Assembly (NCBI GenBank): GCA_028274465.1
Contig: CM051455.1
Coordinates: 135,690,096-135,754,095 of the forward strand
DNA length: 64,000 nt
Source of the DNA: Plantago ovata
Taxonomy: Eukaryota > Streptophyta > Magnoliopsida > Lamiales > Plantaginaceae
Reading direction: 5' to 3'
Positions 34,781 to 48,800 of the stretch are shown in pieces. The position numbers were made by a program, and so were the translations under genes. The notes beneath the pieces were generated by a model. It did not search any database and was not told the origin of the DNA. It saw only the letters and a list, made by a program, of their open reading frames with translations. Numbering within the stretch: the stretch's first letter is position 1; every line of letters begins with the position of its first letter.

Positions 34781-35652
34781 TAGGGATGGCAATGGGCCGG
34801 GCCGGGCTTTCAGAGGCCCGGCCGGGCCCGAAAACACTAGCACCAAGCCCAGGCCCCGCCCATGTCCCGGGGCGGGCCTGAAAATTAGGCCCAAGCCCGG
34901 GCCCATCATGGCTGGGGCGGGCCTTAAGTTTTTGAAATTTTTTTCTTCAAATTATTTAGTAATCAAAATATTTTTTATTTTTTAGTTATGTAGTGTAGTA
35001 TTTGTAGAATGGTGAATCTATTTAATTTATATCTTTTTAATTGAGATCAAATATTTTGATATCACTTTATATCATTTAAAATTTGTCATGAACTTTCTTA
35101 TTTGACATATTGAAATTAGTATATAAAATTACTTAATAACTTATATAAATATACTAAAAATCTAGTATATAAAATGATAGTATATCACTTGAAATCTTAT
35201 AAGTATAGAAAAGTATTACAAATATATAAAGTACAACATCATTCAGTAATAGAAATATATAAATATTATCAGGGACGGAACCAGAAATTATTGTTAGGGG
35301 GGCGAACATCATTTTGAAAGTTCGGGGGGGGGGGGGGGGGGGGGCGAAAAGTTGAAAAATCGTAAAAACTCCATTTAATTTTTTTGAAAAATCGTATATT
35401 CCTTTAAAAAAAAAAATTTTGGGGTGGTGGAGGCCCCCCGGTTCCGCCCCTGAATATTATAATACCAATAGTTATGTATACATATTTATACATAAAAAAA
35501 TATAAAACATATATATAATCACGGGTCGGGCCGAGCCTACGGGCCAATATGTTAAGCCCGGGCCCATGGACATCGCTATAAGCCCAAGCCCGACCCATGG
35601 GCCGGGCCTGGGCCCGGTATATCGGGCCGGGTAGCCCAAATTGCCATCCCTA
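34781..35652. mobile_element. hAT-type non-autonomous element with GC-rich ends
   Basis: TIRs are TAGGGATGGCAAT at both ends. They are flanked by the 8-bp duplications GGTAGGTG (34773-34780) and CGTAGGTG (35653-35660), 7 of 8 matching, as expected for hAT. About 130 bp at each end are GC-rich repeats of GGCCCGGGC type and the middle is very AT-rich. No transposase. A second element is inserted inside at 35270-35452. Confidence 0.85.
35270..35452. mobile_element. Nested 183-bp hAT-type MITE
   Basis: TIRs are CAGGGACGGAACC and CAGGGGCGGAACC (inverted), flanked by perfect 8-bp duplications AATATTAT (35262-35269 and 35453-35460). It contains a 21-base G run (35324-35344), a G-quadruplex candidate. 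Confidence 0.92.
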
Positions 35653-35660
35653 CGTAGGTG

Positions 35661-36043
35661 GTAGATTGACATCGACAACACCGTGGGAGGTGGCGGAGGA
35701 ATTGAGCCAACACCAGAGAAGTGAGGGCAAAAGTTAAAAGAAGGCGAGAGAAAGGAATGAGAAAAAAGGAGTAGATGGAAGAAAGGCTGAGAGAGATAGA
35801 CGTCAAATCGAGGAAGAAGACAAAGAGAAGTACTACCCGTGACACCGCCGTATCATGTCCATCTTATTGGAAATTGATGAATACAAGCAATATTTCTGGC
35901 CTTAGTTGTATGATGTTTGGAACTACAAATGAAGAAGTCAAAGACGACAAGAAGAATAAGGACCAAAATGATATAAGAAATGAAGAAGCCAATAAGGGAA
36001 AGACACGACCTTTTGTAGCTAAGAAGAGGAGACGAACCAAGGA
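35661..36043. other. Intergenic sequence between two transposable elements
   Basis: A 94-codon plus-strand frame (35775-36059) is Lys/Arg/Glu-rich, and its end runs into the MITE at 36044. Nothing about it suggests a real gene. Confidence 0.4.
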
Positions 36044-36472
36044 GGGTGTTTGGTATTAAATGATTAAATCCGACTGTGGTATGTTATTTTGTTAATTTAC
36101 AATGTTGGGCCTTTTGGCTTTGATTTAAGATTTTGTTAATTAACAAAATACCACAATCACAAACATTAATCGACACAATTATTATCCCTATAAAATTCTC
36201 CCTTCTCTCTCTACTCATCCACCCCTAAAAAATATTGACAACAACAACCTTAACCAATAAAAAATAAATAAATAAATAAAAATTTCATTTTTATTACTTC
36301 CACTTTTAATCAATATCCCTTTATAATCCTACTCCACTTCCTCAATACTCCCCCTACATCAATACCAAATACTAAAACAAAATCTCATCTAATCAATCTC
36401 TTAAATTAGCAACTATTAAGGATTTTGTTAAATTTAACACAATACCACAATCCAAATCAATGCCAAACACCC
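36044..36472. mobile_element. MITE with GGGTGTTTGG ends
   Basis: Left tip GGGTGTTTGGTATT and right tip (inverted) GGGTGTTTGGCATT match. Inside, GTGGTATTTTGTTAATT-type phrases face each other near both ends. Length 429 bp with no ORF. The target duplication is unclear. Confidence 0.7.
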
Positions 36473-36990
36473 AGAAGGTGATCAAGGATCCATAGTTCGA
36501 TCGCCTAAGTAACGACAAAGAAGATAAGGAAACGACGTCGTTCTACTTTCTGGTCGTAACTATTCTCCGCAACCACATTTGTACAGTAAGTGCGAGCAAA
36601 GCTCCGCCTTAGGATCAAGATAAACGGCACAAAGTGTAGTTATCTTCATAATTGCTTTAGGGCTTTGCTAGCATGATTTGACACGAGATGATTGTCCTTT
36701 GTAATTTGGATTGGATTCAAGCTCGTCTGAATTTGATTTCTTTCTTTCCTTGATAAAAATGATCGGATCTGAGATGGATGAAGGTTGATCATTTTTCTAT
36801 TTATTTTTCCCCAGATTTCAACCGCGTTCTGTAAACTGATTCCTCTGTTTACGGATTACATTTTCTTAGGTTGCGAACTAGTATTATTTACTTAAGCTTT
36901 GCGCGCGGAACGCTTATAATGCTCCTTGTTCATCTAAAGTAGATCTAAAATTAAATTTATCATCATCATCTTCACCAAAGGGGTTTTCGT

Positions 36991-36999
36991 AAACCCTAA
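36991..36999 (+). promoter_or_regulatory. Telo-box in the CPSF160 leader
   Basis: AAACCCTAA lies 58 bases before the start codon. Telo-boxes are common near the starts of plant housekeeping and translation-related genes. The region 36540-37056 is likely promoter and leader of the gene. Confidence 0.45.
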
Positions 37000-37056
37000 C
37001 CCTCTTCAGTACCTTCCCGCCATTGTCACTCTCTCTCAGCTAGCTCTGGTTCTAAG

Positions 37057-39817
37057 ATGAGCTACGCAGCGTACAAGATGATGCACTGGGCGACCGGCAT
37101 CGAACATTGTGCCTCGGGCTTCGTCACCCATTCCCCTGCCGCTCGAATTCCACAGCTCCCCTCCGACTTGGACACCAATTGGCCGGCCGGCGGAAAGTCC
37201 GCCGGACCGGTTCCCAACCTCATAACCGCTGCCGCTAACATTCTAGAAGTATACAACGTTCGAATTCAGGAAGCTGCTGATACCAAGCCTAATGCTGCTG
37301 AGCCTAAGCGTGGTGGTGTTTTGGCCGGTATTGCAGGAGTATCTCTCGAGCTTATCTGCCATTACAGGTTCAGTTCTAATTCAATTTTCATAATTACGTA
37401 TATAATTGAATTACAGGTTGAACTTTTTGCCGTGTTCCCTTTATATATATGAAATTGGCCTATTCATACTCAAAACCTACTTGTAATTAGCCTATGCTCC
37501 GTTTTTATACTTGAAAGAACTTTTAATATGATTGAATTTATGGAAGGGTGGTTATCAAAGATATTTCTAACTGGAAAGCAGTAAGCATATGATAAGTTCT
37601 CATTACATATACAATCAAATTGTAAAATTAGTACAGTTCATTTTCTACATTAAATATATGGTTCAAAATTGATATCTTGGAACTCTGGTGTAGGTTGCAT
37701 GGCAATGTGGAGTCGTTGGTGGTATTACCAAATGGCAGTGCTGGCGAGGGAAGGAGGAGAGATTCAATTATATTGAGTTTCCGTGATGCTAAAATTTCAG
37801 TTCTGGAATTCGATGACTCAATACATGGACTTCGCACTAGGTGAGCAGTCAGCTAGCATTGCCCAATCTATATGTTAAATTTCTGAAAATGTCCTGTGTT
37901 TATACATGCTTGTCTTTCTCCTCTTCCAGTTCAATGCATTGTTTCGAAGGGCCAGATTGGACGCATTTGAAAAGAGGCCGAGAATGTTTTGCTAGAGGCC
38001 CACTGGTGAAAGTTGATCCTCTAGGACGGTGTGCTGCTGTTCTTGCTTATGGACAACAGATGATAGTGCTCAAGGCTGCAGAGGTTTTCCCTTTTGTTTT
38101 ATCTATTGCTTTGTAATTTTCTCAATACAAAAGGCTGGTTTAGCGAAAATAGTGGATACTTTTTCCCGTAATTTCCTGGTGTCTTTAGTCTTAGGAGAGC
38201 CGAGTTACCCCTAGCCCCTGTCTAAGAAGAGTAGACGACTAAAAATTTGAGTCGATAACCTGATTTTTGCATTTTTTGTCTAGTGGCTGGATATCAATTT
38301 TGGCTAATGATTTCAGCTGTACGGTACTCTGTATGGATGTTAAAGAATGCATCATATAGTCCTTCGTGGTTACGAGTCCTACAAATGATATGGCTGGCAC
38401 ATGCTACTGCATACAATTTAATGTAAAGTCATGACCTTGGCATCTCTTGGGCCCTTCATGAAACTATACATAAACCCTGTGGGCTTATGAAACATTTGAA
38501 TGTTGAGGCTTTTGTCCATTCATTGGTCTAATATGGATAATTGGACGGAATAATTCATGAATAACAAACTCTAAATTTTTTAGTCTTTTACACATTACAT
38601 CAATTGTTTGATCTGGTGCAATCTTTAATTGTACATGCTGCTTATATTCCTTTCCCTAATTCTGTATTTTGATGTTAGGCCAGTTCTGCTTTAGTTGGAG
38701 AGGACAATGCCTTCATTTCAGGACCTTCTGGTGCTTCTCGAATTGAGTCATCTTATGTTGTTGGGTTACGTGATCTTGACATGAAGCATGTTAAAGATTT
38801 TATCTTTTTGCATGGTGAGAATATTGACTTGTTTTCGTTATTCTTAATTTTATTCTTTATAATAATGGACTGTAGGGTTAATAATGGCTATCTTTTGTTG
38901 CCCCTCCCCACCCTCTTTAACAGAACTGTATGTACTATAAACAGAAAAGCAATAAATAATTGGACTTTTCTTGTCCACATTTTGCTTAATAATGACTGTT
39001 TGCTTCAGAACATTTGTTTGATTACATATGTACTAGAGAGTTAGCCTATGTTCAGCCTATTTCAAGCCTGTTTATTGGGCCATGCATGTTTATTGTGTCA
39101 TAATTGATATGTAGGCATAGTCTTCAAAATACATATTTTATTTAGTTCATCACGGAGTTCCCCTTCACCAGTATGGTGCTTACTGCCCTTTGCTACAAAT
39201 TACAGTATGTGTTTTCAAATTGCAATTCTCGGAAGCAAATTGTAAGTCATGTAAGCGTGTAGTTAGTTGTGACCAACTTCCATCTCCATGCTCAATGCAA
39301 ATAGATGCTTAATCCATCCACTTCAATGTTTTCTTGTGGGGCAAAACTATAATGTTTTGTTGTTTATACTCTGAGTCAGTCTTCGCCATCTTGATGTTTA
39401 TGATTTAAAATTTTACCTTGCAGGTTACATTGAACCTGTTGTGGTTATTCTACATGAGAAGGAGTTGACTTGGTCTGGCCGTGTCTCATCGAAACACCAC
39501 ACGTGCATGATTTCTGCCCTTAGCATTAATACAACTCTCAAGCAGCATCCACTTATATGGTCAGCCATGGTAAGTTATAGTATTTGTTTCAACACGTCGA
39601 TTATATTTCACGCTGTGAGTGTGAGATACTTTCTCCATTTCATTTGTACACTTTTGGTGTAACTGGTTTTCTCAATAAGAATCAAATATCTTAGCTTAGA
39701 TTGTCTCCAGCAGTGTACTACTGCTGCTGGGAGACATACTTCAACGATATAGCAATCGTGCCTTTATTTTTTTAATTCTTTTCTTCAATTTAAATACTAT
39801 TAATGTATTTTAATACT

Positions 39818-39852
<35 letters not shown>

Positions 39853-42800
39853 TGTGTAAAATGCCCCATACTTCTAGAGTAGTGTTTGCAGTTCTGTTTA
39901 ACTTGAACTTATCATCCAGTAGCTTATTAGCTAGTGCTGGATGAGCTTATTTAAAAATTTGACCAAATTATGTATGCTATGTGAATGCCTAGTTGGTAGC
40001 TGATCAATGTGCTGATTTGATGAGCTACCTTAGGTTGCCTGCTAATAAAATATTGAGGTAGCTTATTAATAAAATAAGCTAGCTGATTTGTTTTATATTC
40101 TACAGTTAGCAAATCAACTAAGTTACAAGACACCTATTAAAATCAACTGGCTTATTAGCTCTCAATTTCCACTACCTAATAAGCTATATTATCATCTACC
40201 AGCTAGTTTTGCTGAATAGAACTTCCTCGTTGTACCCTCCTTTTCTTTTATTTGAATATTCTATTTTTTTTTAACGATTCAGTAGTAATTTATAGTTATG
40301 GACCTCTTTTTTCCTTAGAAAATTTGGTGCAGTGTAATTTTTTGCAGTTAATGTGACTGATGATAGTATTATGAATGTATTTTATTTAATTTGATTGCAT
40401 TTAGATTATGCAGTTATAAAACATGTAAAGTTACTGAAAAATCAAGTTGAGAAAGAAATGGAAAAATTCTGTGTGAGAATTTCGACTTCTGGAGCATTTT
40501 TGGGTTGTGTTTGAAGAGTGGAAAGCTATCGTGGCAGTTTGAGATGGATATATTAAGTGTTCAGTTTGTTGGATGTGTTGTGTATGACAGCAATATGCTA
40601 ATACTTAACAATGTCCAGCATAATCAAAGAAAGTTGAATTTATTCATGACCTTTTGCTTTTGTTTCCAACCCGACTGTATTCAATTTTTCAGAAAATGAA
40701 GGAAAGATTGCAAACACAATACCAAGGTTTCACTAAAGTTGCAAAACCAAAGCCATGTTATCTTTTCCATCCAAATTATGGGTGCACATGTCTTCGAATT
40801 AATATACTGTGTTCTACTTCAGTACAACATAAATAGAACAATGCGGTTTAATATTCCATGACATTTTTCAAGTTATTGCATTTACTGATAGGTGCAAAAG
40901 CCGTTGTTTGTGAATTTCTACTCCTATTGTAATTGAAGGTCACTTTTCTGCCAAATCATTATACAAAGGCCAATATAATATCATTCATATTGTACCCGCT
41001 CTCACAAGAGTATATTCATGTGTTGATAACTTGATATTGACAAAGGCCAAATCATTATACAAAGGCCAATATAATATCATTCATATTGTACCCGCTCTCA
41101 CAAGAGTATATTCATGTGTTGATAACTTGATATTGACAAAGGCCACTTTTCTTGTTTAGTTTACATTAATCTGCACTGCTGTAATTTCTTATCAGTTTCT
41201 TGAAGTGCCATTTCTGTTTTTAGGAAGTGTTTTGGTTTCAAACATCACAATAATTGTAGGTCAACTTCTAAATTTAACTGGCGAGTTTCAGTCCTTTATA
41301 TTAATACCATCAAACAAGAATACAGATGAACAAGGGCCGTTAACAATTGCAAAAGACATTTGGTGAGTTAATTTGGATAGGAAAGATAACTGTGTTCTGT
41401 TTCTGTAAATATGGGGAATTTTTAGTACACATTTTCAACAAATGTGATGTTAGTTCTGTTTTTTCAACTCAAATGAAACCTTGGTATTGTTTTCTTTCAT
41501 TTTCATCTTGATATTGTTTTCTTTCATTTTCATCTTGCTATTGTTTGTTTGCTTTTTCCCTGTTTCCATGAGTGGAGCTCATATGAACAGGAGCTCTATC
41601 AGTGGAGTTGGATGTTGATTTAATTTTGTAAATTGATGAACTTATAAACACTGCTGTCCGGGGATTTCTCAGTTTTGCTTCGTTATTTTATATTTCAGAA
41701 TCTCCCTCATGATTCATACAAGCTACTTGCAGTTCCATCTCCTATTGGCGGAGTCCTTGTAATTGGTGCAAATATGATTCATTATCATAGCCAGGTGGGT
41801 GTGCTGATATTTTCCTTTACACTTTCTGTCCCATGCCTCTATGCTTCTGATTTTTTTTTATCATACTCATCTCCTGAAATTATTTTAATTGGACAGTCAG
41901 CGTCATGCATCTTAGCATTGAATACTTTTGCTGTTCTAGTTGACGGAAGGTAAGAATAAGCCCTTGTCTTGTTTCTCATTTCTTTCACTTTTCCCATTTG
42001 TTTCATTGATCCACCCTGCCATGTCTTCCTATTCTCTATTTACTTATAACCTTGTGATTTTCTCTGCAGTCAAGACATACCTAAATCTAGTTTCACCATG
42101 GAGCTTGATGCCGCCAATGCAACGTGGTTAACGAATGATGTTGCCATCTTTTCAACTAAAACTGGGGAACTGCTTCTGCTCACTCTTGTTTATGATGGGA
42201 GGTTGGGTAACTCTTTGCTTCTCTGATTCCTATTTCCTTTTCTATTATTGAAGTACAAAAAATGCTATCCAAATTGTCCACCCTTGACAGAATTGACATT
42301 GTTGAGGGGTGTGTGTTTCTGTGATGATGGTGTCTCGCTGACCACAATTTTGCATTTGAGGAACTTACCCTAATTGTATCCAAGCTAATGGTTTCCATGT
42401 TTCCGTTAATAATGAAAAATTATCTCTAAGCACCACATACTTTCTCCGTTTCAGTAACAATTCTAAACTGCACTTGACAAGTACCCTGTTTTATATGTCT
42501 TATCTCTGTGGCAATGGATTTTCTGATTCCAAGTATCAATTCATCCTGTCCTTAATCTCATGGCTTCATTGGGTCTTTGCCCTTTGCTTCCTATCGGCAG
42601 TAAAAGCTAATTAATGTTACCAGGATGAAAAGATTGAGTTTAAGTTGGCGGGTTTGTGTTAGAAGTCCTTATTGTGTTTAATGTAATGTTACAGAACTGT
42701 GGCACTCACCAGTCTCCACTTTTCCATATTCAAATTTCAAAGAAACTACCCATGAATGTGAATATCAACAATTTCTTCAATCTTCAAGCCACTATATTGT

Positions 42801-45800
42801 CTTAATGCCAGAACTTGATCGTGATGTGTTTATATTGTGTTGATTTTCACAGAATTGTGCAGAGACTTGAGCTTTCCAAATCCAGAGCTTCAGTCTTAAC
42901 TTCGGTCAGCCTCTCTTTTAGTTGTAATTACTTTATAGTGAAGTATCACATGCCCTATTTTCCTTATATGTCAGTTAATACTTAATTAACTTCTGACCAT
43001 CTCATATTGTAGGATATTACAACACTTGGAAATTCGCTGTTCTTCTTGGGCAGTCGATTGGGTGATAGTCTGCTTGTGCAATATAATTCTGGAGTAGGAG
43101 CATCAACACTGGCTCCTGGTGTGAAGGAAGAGGTATTTCATCTTCAGCATTTTATAATTTGTACCAGACGGATAGTGTTACTGATGTCGGAAAATACTTA
43201 CCTAGACTAGCCCAGGTCTATGATTAATTTCATATACTCTGGCTAGGAGTGATCCACACATGCAATTAATTATGGGTCAAACATATTAGTGGTTGATGTC
43301 TTGCATTATAAACCACAAGGTTTATGGAAAACTCGTAGGCTCGGTCTAGGTACATGTTTCCCGGCTCATTCGTTAAAACAGTTACCTGATGTAGTGTATA
43401 GTTAGATCACAAATGAAGTGCAGGAAATAGCGGATCCATTTAGAATTTTAGGTGACTCCTATCTACAGATACAGAATTGAACCATGAGCTGATTCAACAT
43501 GATTTGTTTTTCGAAAAGTCTATAAATGTTGGTCCAGTATGAAGAATATTTCCAAAAAATAACTTGTACCCGTAAATAAGCACCATAGCACCTTGGAATT
43601 AAGGTTGTAGAAAAAATGGGAAGGATTATAAAGGATTACGTCAGATACATATTCGCATATTCGCTCTCAACATTACATATGTATCTTTGGACAAGCGCCA
43701 AGCACTCTAGTCAAAAGCAAAGCACACAAGAATATCTACTAATTAATGGATGACTGTTCATTAGGCATTTCTGCATCACTGTTCTTTACCATGTGTGCAT
43801 TTGTGCCAATTCATACTTCATCATCACATTTTTATATTTAAATCTCAAGTTTTAACAGATTACACATGTGTTCATACCTTATTCGAAATTGTCTGATCTT
43901 AAATGCCTATGGTTTACATGTCTGGGTGTACACATTGTGTAAAACTTGCTTATGTTTATTTTCATGAAACTTATGTAGATTGGGGACCTAGAAAGTGATG
44001 CTCCACTGGCAAAGCGGCTGAGGAGGTCATCATCTGATGCTTTGAGGGATATACTGAATGGGGACGAACTTTCTTTATATGGAACAAGCTCGAACAGTTC
44101 TGTAGTATCTCAGGTGAAATTATCCCTGCAACTTCTGCATATTGTAGTTTACATTATATGATTAGTTCCCAGTGAGCTGAAGGTGCACTCATTATACCGG
44201 GAGACAGGGAGTAAAACTTTGAGAAGTATTCTTTTTTGTCTTTCCTGCATTGGTACACTTACCGTGTATCAACAGTGTTGTTAATAAAACCTTCTTGATT
44301 ACTTAACAAAAAAATAGTTGCATGTGGTAACGGATTTGCAGTTCAATTATTAGCTTTACCTATGTTTCATATGTTTAATGTCTTGGAAATGAAGAAGAGC
44401 GTGTATTTTCTCAAAGTACATTACGGATTTTGCCATCTAATACGAGTCATAAATTGATGCCATAATTTATTTACCTCTGCTGGACAGTATGCCTCCTTGA
44501 CCACATTGAATATGCTTGATTTGTGCTACTTTGAAATCTCTCAGTTATGCCATAAAAATCATTAAATATGCTTCATTTGTGCTACTTTGAAATCTCTGTT
44601 ATGCCATAGAAAATTCCTCCTAAGCTTTGGATTGTGCTGATATATCATCGTACATTGATTTTGATTTCCCTTTCTTGTCCCTGTAAATGCTTGCAGAAAA
44701 CTTTTATGTTTGCGGTCAGGGATTCATTGCTTAACATTGGTCCGCTAAAGGATTTCGCTCACGGTTTGAGAATTAATGCTGATCCTAATGCTACTGGAAC
44801 TGCAAAGCAGAGTAACTATGAGCTGGTTAGTTATGGTTTTCTGATTAACTTGATATCCATGTCCTGTGTTTGTGGGGTGCTGAAAATCATTTGCTGATAA
44901 TTGCAGTGAATGTTCTTATTATATGAGGCCGTTTCCAAACCCATAACTAGAATATACTCTTAGCTCCTTAAACCCTTAATTTTGAAATACACTAACATGT
45001 GCAATCCTTTTTATGTTGAACCTTGTTCAGGTATGCTGCTCTGGTCATGGAAAGAATGGTGCCATCAGTGTGCTTCAACAATCAATTCGCCCTGATACAA
45101 TAACTCAAGTATGTACCGACTGTATATTCTTATTTTTCCACCCTGACCAATACCTTGTTACCCTAGACGAAATGAAATCATATATACTTAACTCTCTTGA
45201 CTTTCTTAGTTCTTAGCTAACATAACAGGAGTTAAGATCATGTAATATATGTATCTTTATAAATTTCTTTGTCCTTAGACGTGTGCATAAAAACTGATAT
45301 ATGCAGTTTATGCTTTCAATCTATAGGTTTCTGGCTCTTTTATACTCAAATCTATAAATAGCTGCCCCCTCACTCTACAGAAATGTGGCTCAACAACTCC
45401 CAACCAGATCGTATCAAAAGCCTTTGTCAAATCAGTGGGTTTCCGCCTACTGGAATAGGGAAAGGGTTGACATCAGTTGTTGATTTCAACAAAATCTGAT
45501 AAACTTGATGTATCCCTGAAATATGTGCGTAGTCCACACTTCTGTATTTCTAGTTATCTAGATTCTAGAATATTCTGATTTCTGCAATCAGGTCTAGGCG
45601 TTCTAAAAACTTCTCAAAGAAACTTTATCTGTCCTTATTTTGGAGGTCTTGTTCTTATTGCTTTATTTGTTTATGAAGGAATCATTACCGGGTTGCAAAG
45701 GGATTTGGACTGTTTACCATAAGAATGTGCGCCCTGATTCCTCAAAAGGGTCTGCAGATGAAGACGAATATCATGCATACTTGATCATTAGTTTGGAGAA

Positions 45801-48800
45801 TCGCACAATGGTAGGTGACAAGCCTTTAAGTTCAGTTGATACACAATAAAATTAGCTCTTTACTGTTTCTGTTTTGATCCATGAGTGGTTTAATTTCTCT
45901 TGTAGTTTAATTTTCTGGTTAATTGTTGTCTCTACAGGTCTTACAAACAACAAATAATCTCGAGGAGGTAACTGAACATGTTGATTACTTTGTCCAGGGA
46001 AGTACTATTGCTGCAGGAAATTTATTTGGAAGGTATTTTTCTCTATCTGTCTTCACTTATTCCTGCTCTTTCTGTGTGCTATTCGCTTATTGAAAGTGAA
46101 ATGTATAGTTATGGTTAGTGTTACGAGTTACAACTCTTGAAATATGGGTCTCCTGAGAGACCACAAATTAAAAGGACAAAAAAAAAAAAAAAGAAGATGA
46201 TGAAGAAGAAGAATTGCACGCATTTTGCAAAAAGTCTAGTGGTTGATATTATCTCTTGGCAGATTGTGAACTCCTTTAATTTGATATTCTAGAGGCTAGT
46301 ATTTGTTGATGAGAGAGATAGAGTAGAGCCTGCTGTTTGGGGGCATGGCTATTAGTGAGTTTTGACAACACCTTGACATGATTGCTTTGAGATTTCTAGG
46401 AATGAAGGTGTGGATTTTGAGTTTCCTGGGTCTTCTTGTAACTGCAACGAATGTTCAAGATTTAACTTGCACGGATACCATGGTAGGAAATATTGAAAGG
46501 ATATTAGGATTACAGTGGATATGTAATTATTATCACAACATTACACGAGGATAAATAGACAAGTACCTTTAAGTAAATGCATGCTGCTGTTTCTTTATTC
46601 GCATGTCTAGCACAATTCATTAGCTTGTGTGTTGTGCTTATTCTAACTTGCATGACTTTCACTTGATATTCAAGTCTCAAGTTTCAGCAGTATGCTGATG
46701 CTTTTCTGATCTTGTTGATTTGTCATAATAATAATAATATAGTTAGTAGTAAATATTTGGCTGATCCTAACTGGTGAAAATGTCTGCTCGACAGACATAG
46801 AGTTATCCAGATCTTTACTGGTGGTGCTCGGGTCCTCGATGGTGCATTTATGACTCAAGATTTGAGCTTCAAATCTTCCAACTTAGACAGTGGGCCAGGT
46901 TCTGAAAACGCAATTGTTGCTTCAGTTTCTATAGCTGATCCGTACGTGCTACTGAGAATGACTGATGGTAGTATTCGGCTTCTTGTTGGAGGTATGCTAT
47001 GCAGGATAGAAAAGTAATTTCTCATGAGCATCCAAGAACAAAGTTATATGGTTTTGTGGCTAATTTTGTATAATATGATAAATTTAGTTGCCTGGAACTT
47101 GAGAACAGTATGTTTTAGACTGGTGTGGCTCGATGTGTGCACTTTTCTGCTCTGTCTCTGGCATTGAAGGGATACAATAATCTGTCCTCTTAACTGTCGA
47201 TGAAATGATATGTATAGTAGTTATTCTCTATGCACTTTTCTGCTCGATCTTAACTATTATTTTTACTAAAACATGAACTCTAGGTTCTTTTTTTGAGGGT
47301 ACCCTGTCATTGGAATGGCTAATGTGATATTATGCCGGAGTCTGCATGTCGCATCTACAATTGTTAAGTGCATTCTTAGGATCTCTGTTTTTCTAACACG
47401 TGTCTGTGCAGTATTTCTTGGAGAACACTTCAATCAATTGTCTTTTGAAATTTGACTTCCTTTTTTATCTGTTTCTTAGAATATTACTTTTATCCATTCT
47501 TATTTTTATGCTTTCTGTTTCTCTTGCTAGATCCATCCACTTGCACCGTTTCTGTGTCTGTTCCACCTGTATTCAGTAGCTCAAATAAGTTGGTGTCTGC
47601 TTGCACTCTCTATTATGATAAAGGCCCCGAACCATGGCTCCGTAGGACAAGTACTGATGCTTGGCTTTCTACTGGTGTTGGAGAGGCCATTGATGGGGCT
47701 GACGGCATGACGCATGACCATGGTGATGTATATTGCGTCTTATGCTATGAAACTGGAAATCTTGAAATATTCGATGTGCCCAATTTCAATTGTGTTTTCT
47801 CTGCCGATAAATTTGTATCGGGGAAAAGTCACATATTAGATTCATTTCTCCAAGGGGCCGGGAATGATTCCACAACAAGAATGAAAAACACTTCTGAAGA
47901 TGCTGGGCATGGAAGGAAAGACTCCAGCCACGGCATAAAGGTTGTTGAGTTGTCCATGCAGATGTGGGCTGGTGAACATAGCAGACCGTTTCTGCATGCA
48001 ATATTATCTGATGGGAGCATCTTTTGCTATCATGCTTACATTTATGAAGCTTCAGAAAATGCTATCAAGGTTGAGGAAGTTCAGTCTTCTCATATAAGCG
48101 CATCCAGACTTAGAAATTTAAGATTTACCCGAATCTCTATGGATGCTTATGCCAGAGAGGAGACATCATCTGAGATGTCATCACACCGAATAACATTTTT
48201 CACGAATGTTGGTGGTTTACAAGGTCTATTCCTCTCCGGATCTAGTCCAGCTTGGTTAATGTTTTTCAGGGGCCGGCTCCGGATGCATCCACAGGTTACT
48301 TGAGCTTTTTTGCAAGATTTATTTCGGCGACACATTAATAATTAAGGCTTCAATATAAATTTTTATTCTTGTATGGTTGTTCTTCAACTGTATGTATATC
48401 CCAACAAAACGAATAACCATGACTTACTCATTTATATTTAGTCATCTAACCAGTATGAGTTACTTTATTCTTCGTTTCAGGTCTGTGATGGACCTATAGT
48501 CGCATTCACTGTGTTTCACAATGTGAACTGTAATCATGGGTTTATATATATAACATCACAGGTTAGCTAATTATATCTTTGGTTTTTAAGTGATGCCCCT
48601 TGTGCTTTTATTTATATTTAAGGTATAGTATTTGGTCTGCTTCTCTTTAGGGAGCTCTGAAGATATGTCAACTTCCAGCTTTGTCATCCTATGACAATTA
48701 TTGGCCAGTACAAAAGGTTAGCCATCATTTACCATTCTACTGCACGCCCCAGCATGTTCTTGATATCTTCAGCACTACTGCACACCCCCAGCAAGCTCTT

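Noticed and set aside
43190..43460. Possible repeat insertion in CPSF160 intron 10
   Set aside because: No terminal repeats, target duplication or coding motif could be identified.
45361..45480. Intronic minus-strand phrase DLTKAFDT resembling LINE reverse transcriptase
   Set aside because: Only one short motif, flanked by stops and without neighbouring RT motifs. Too little to call an element.
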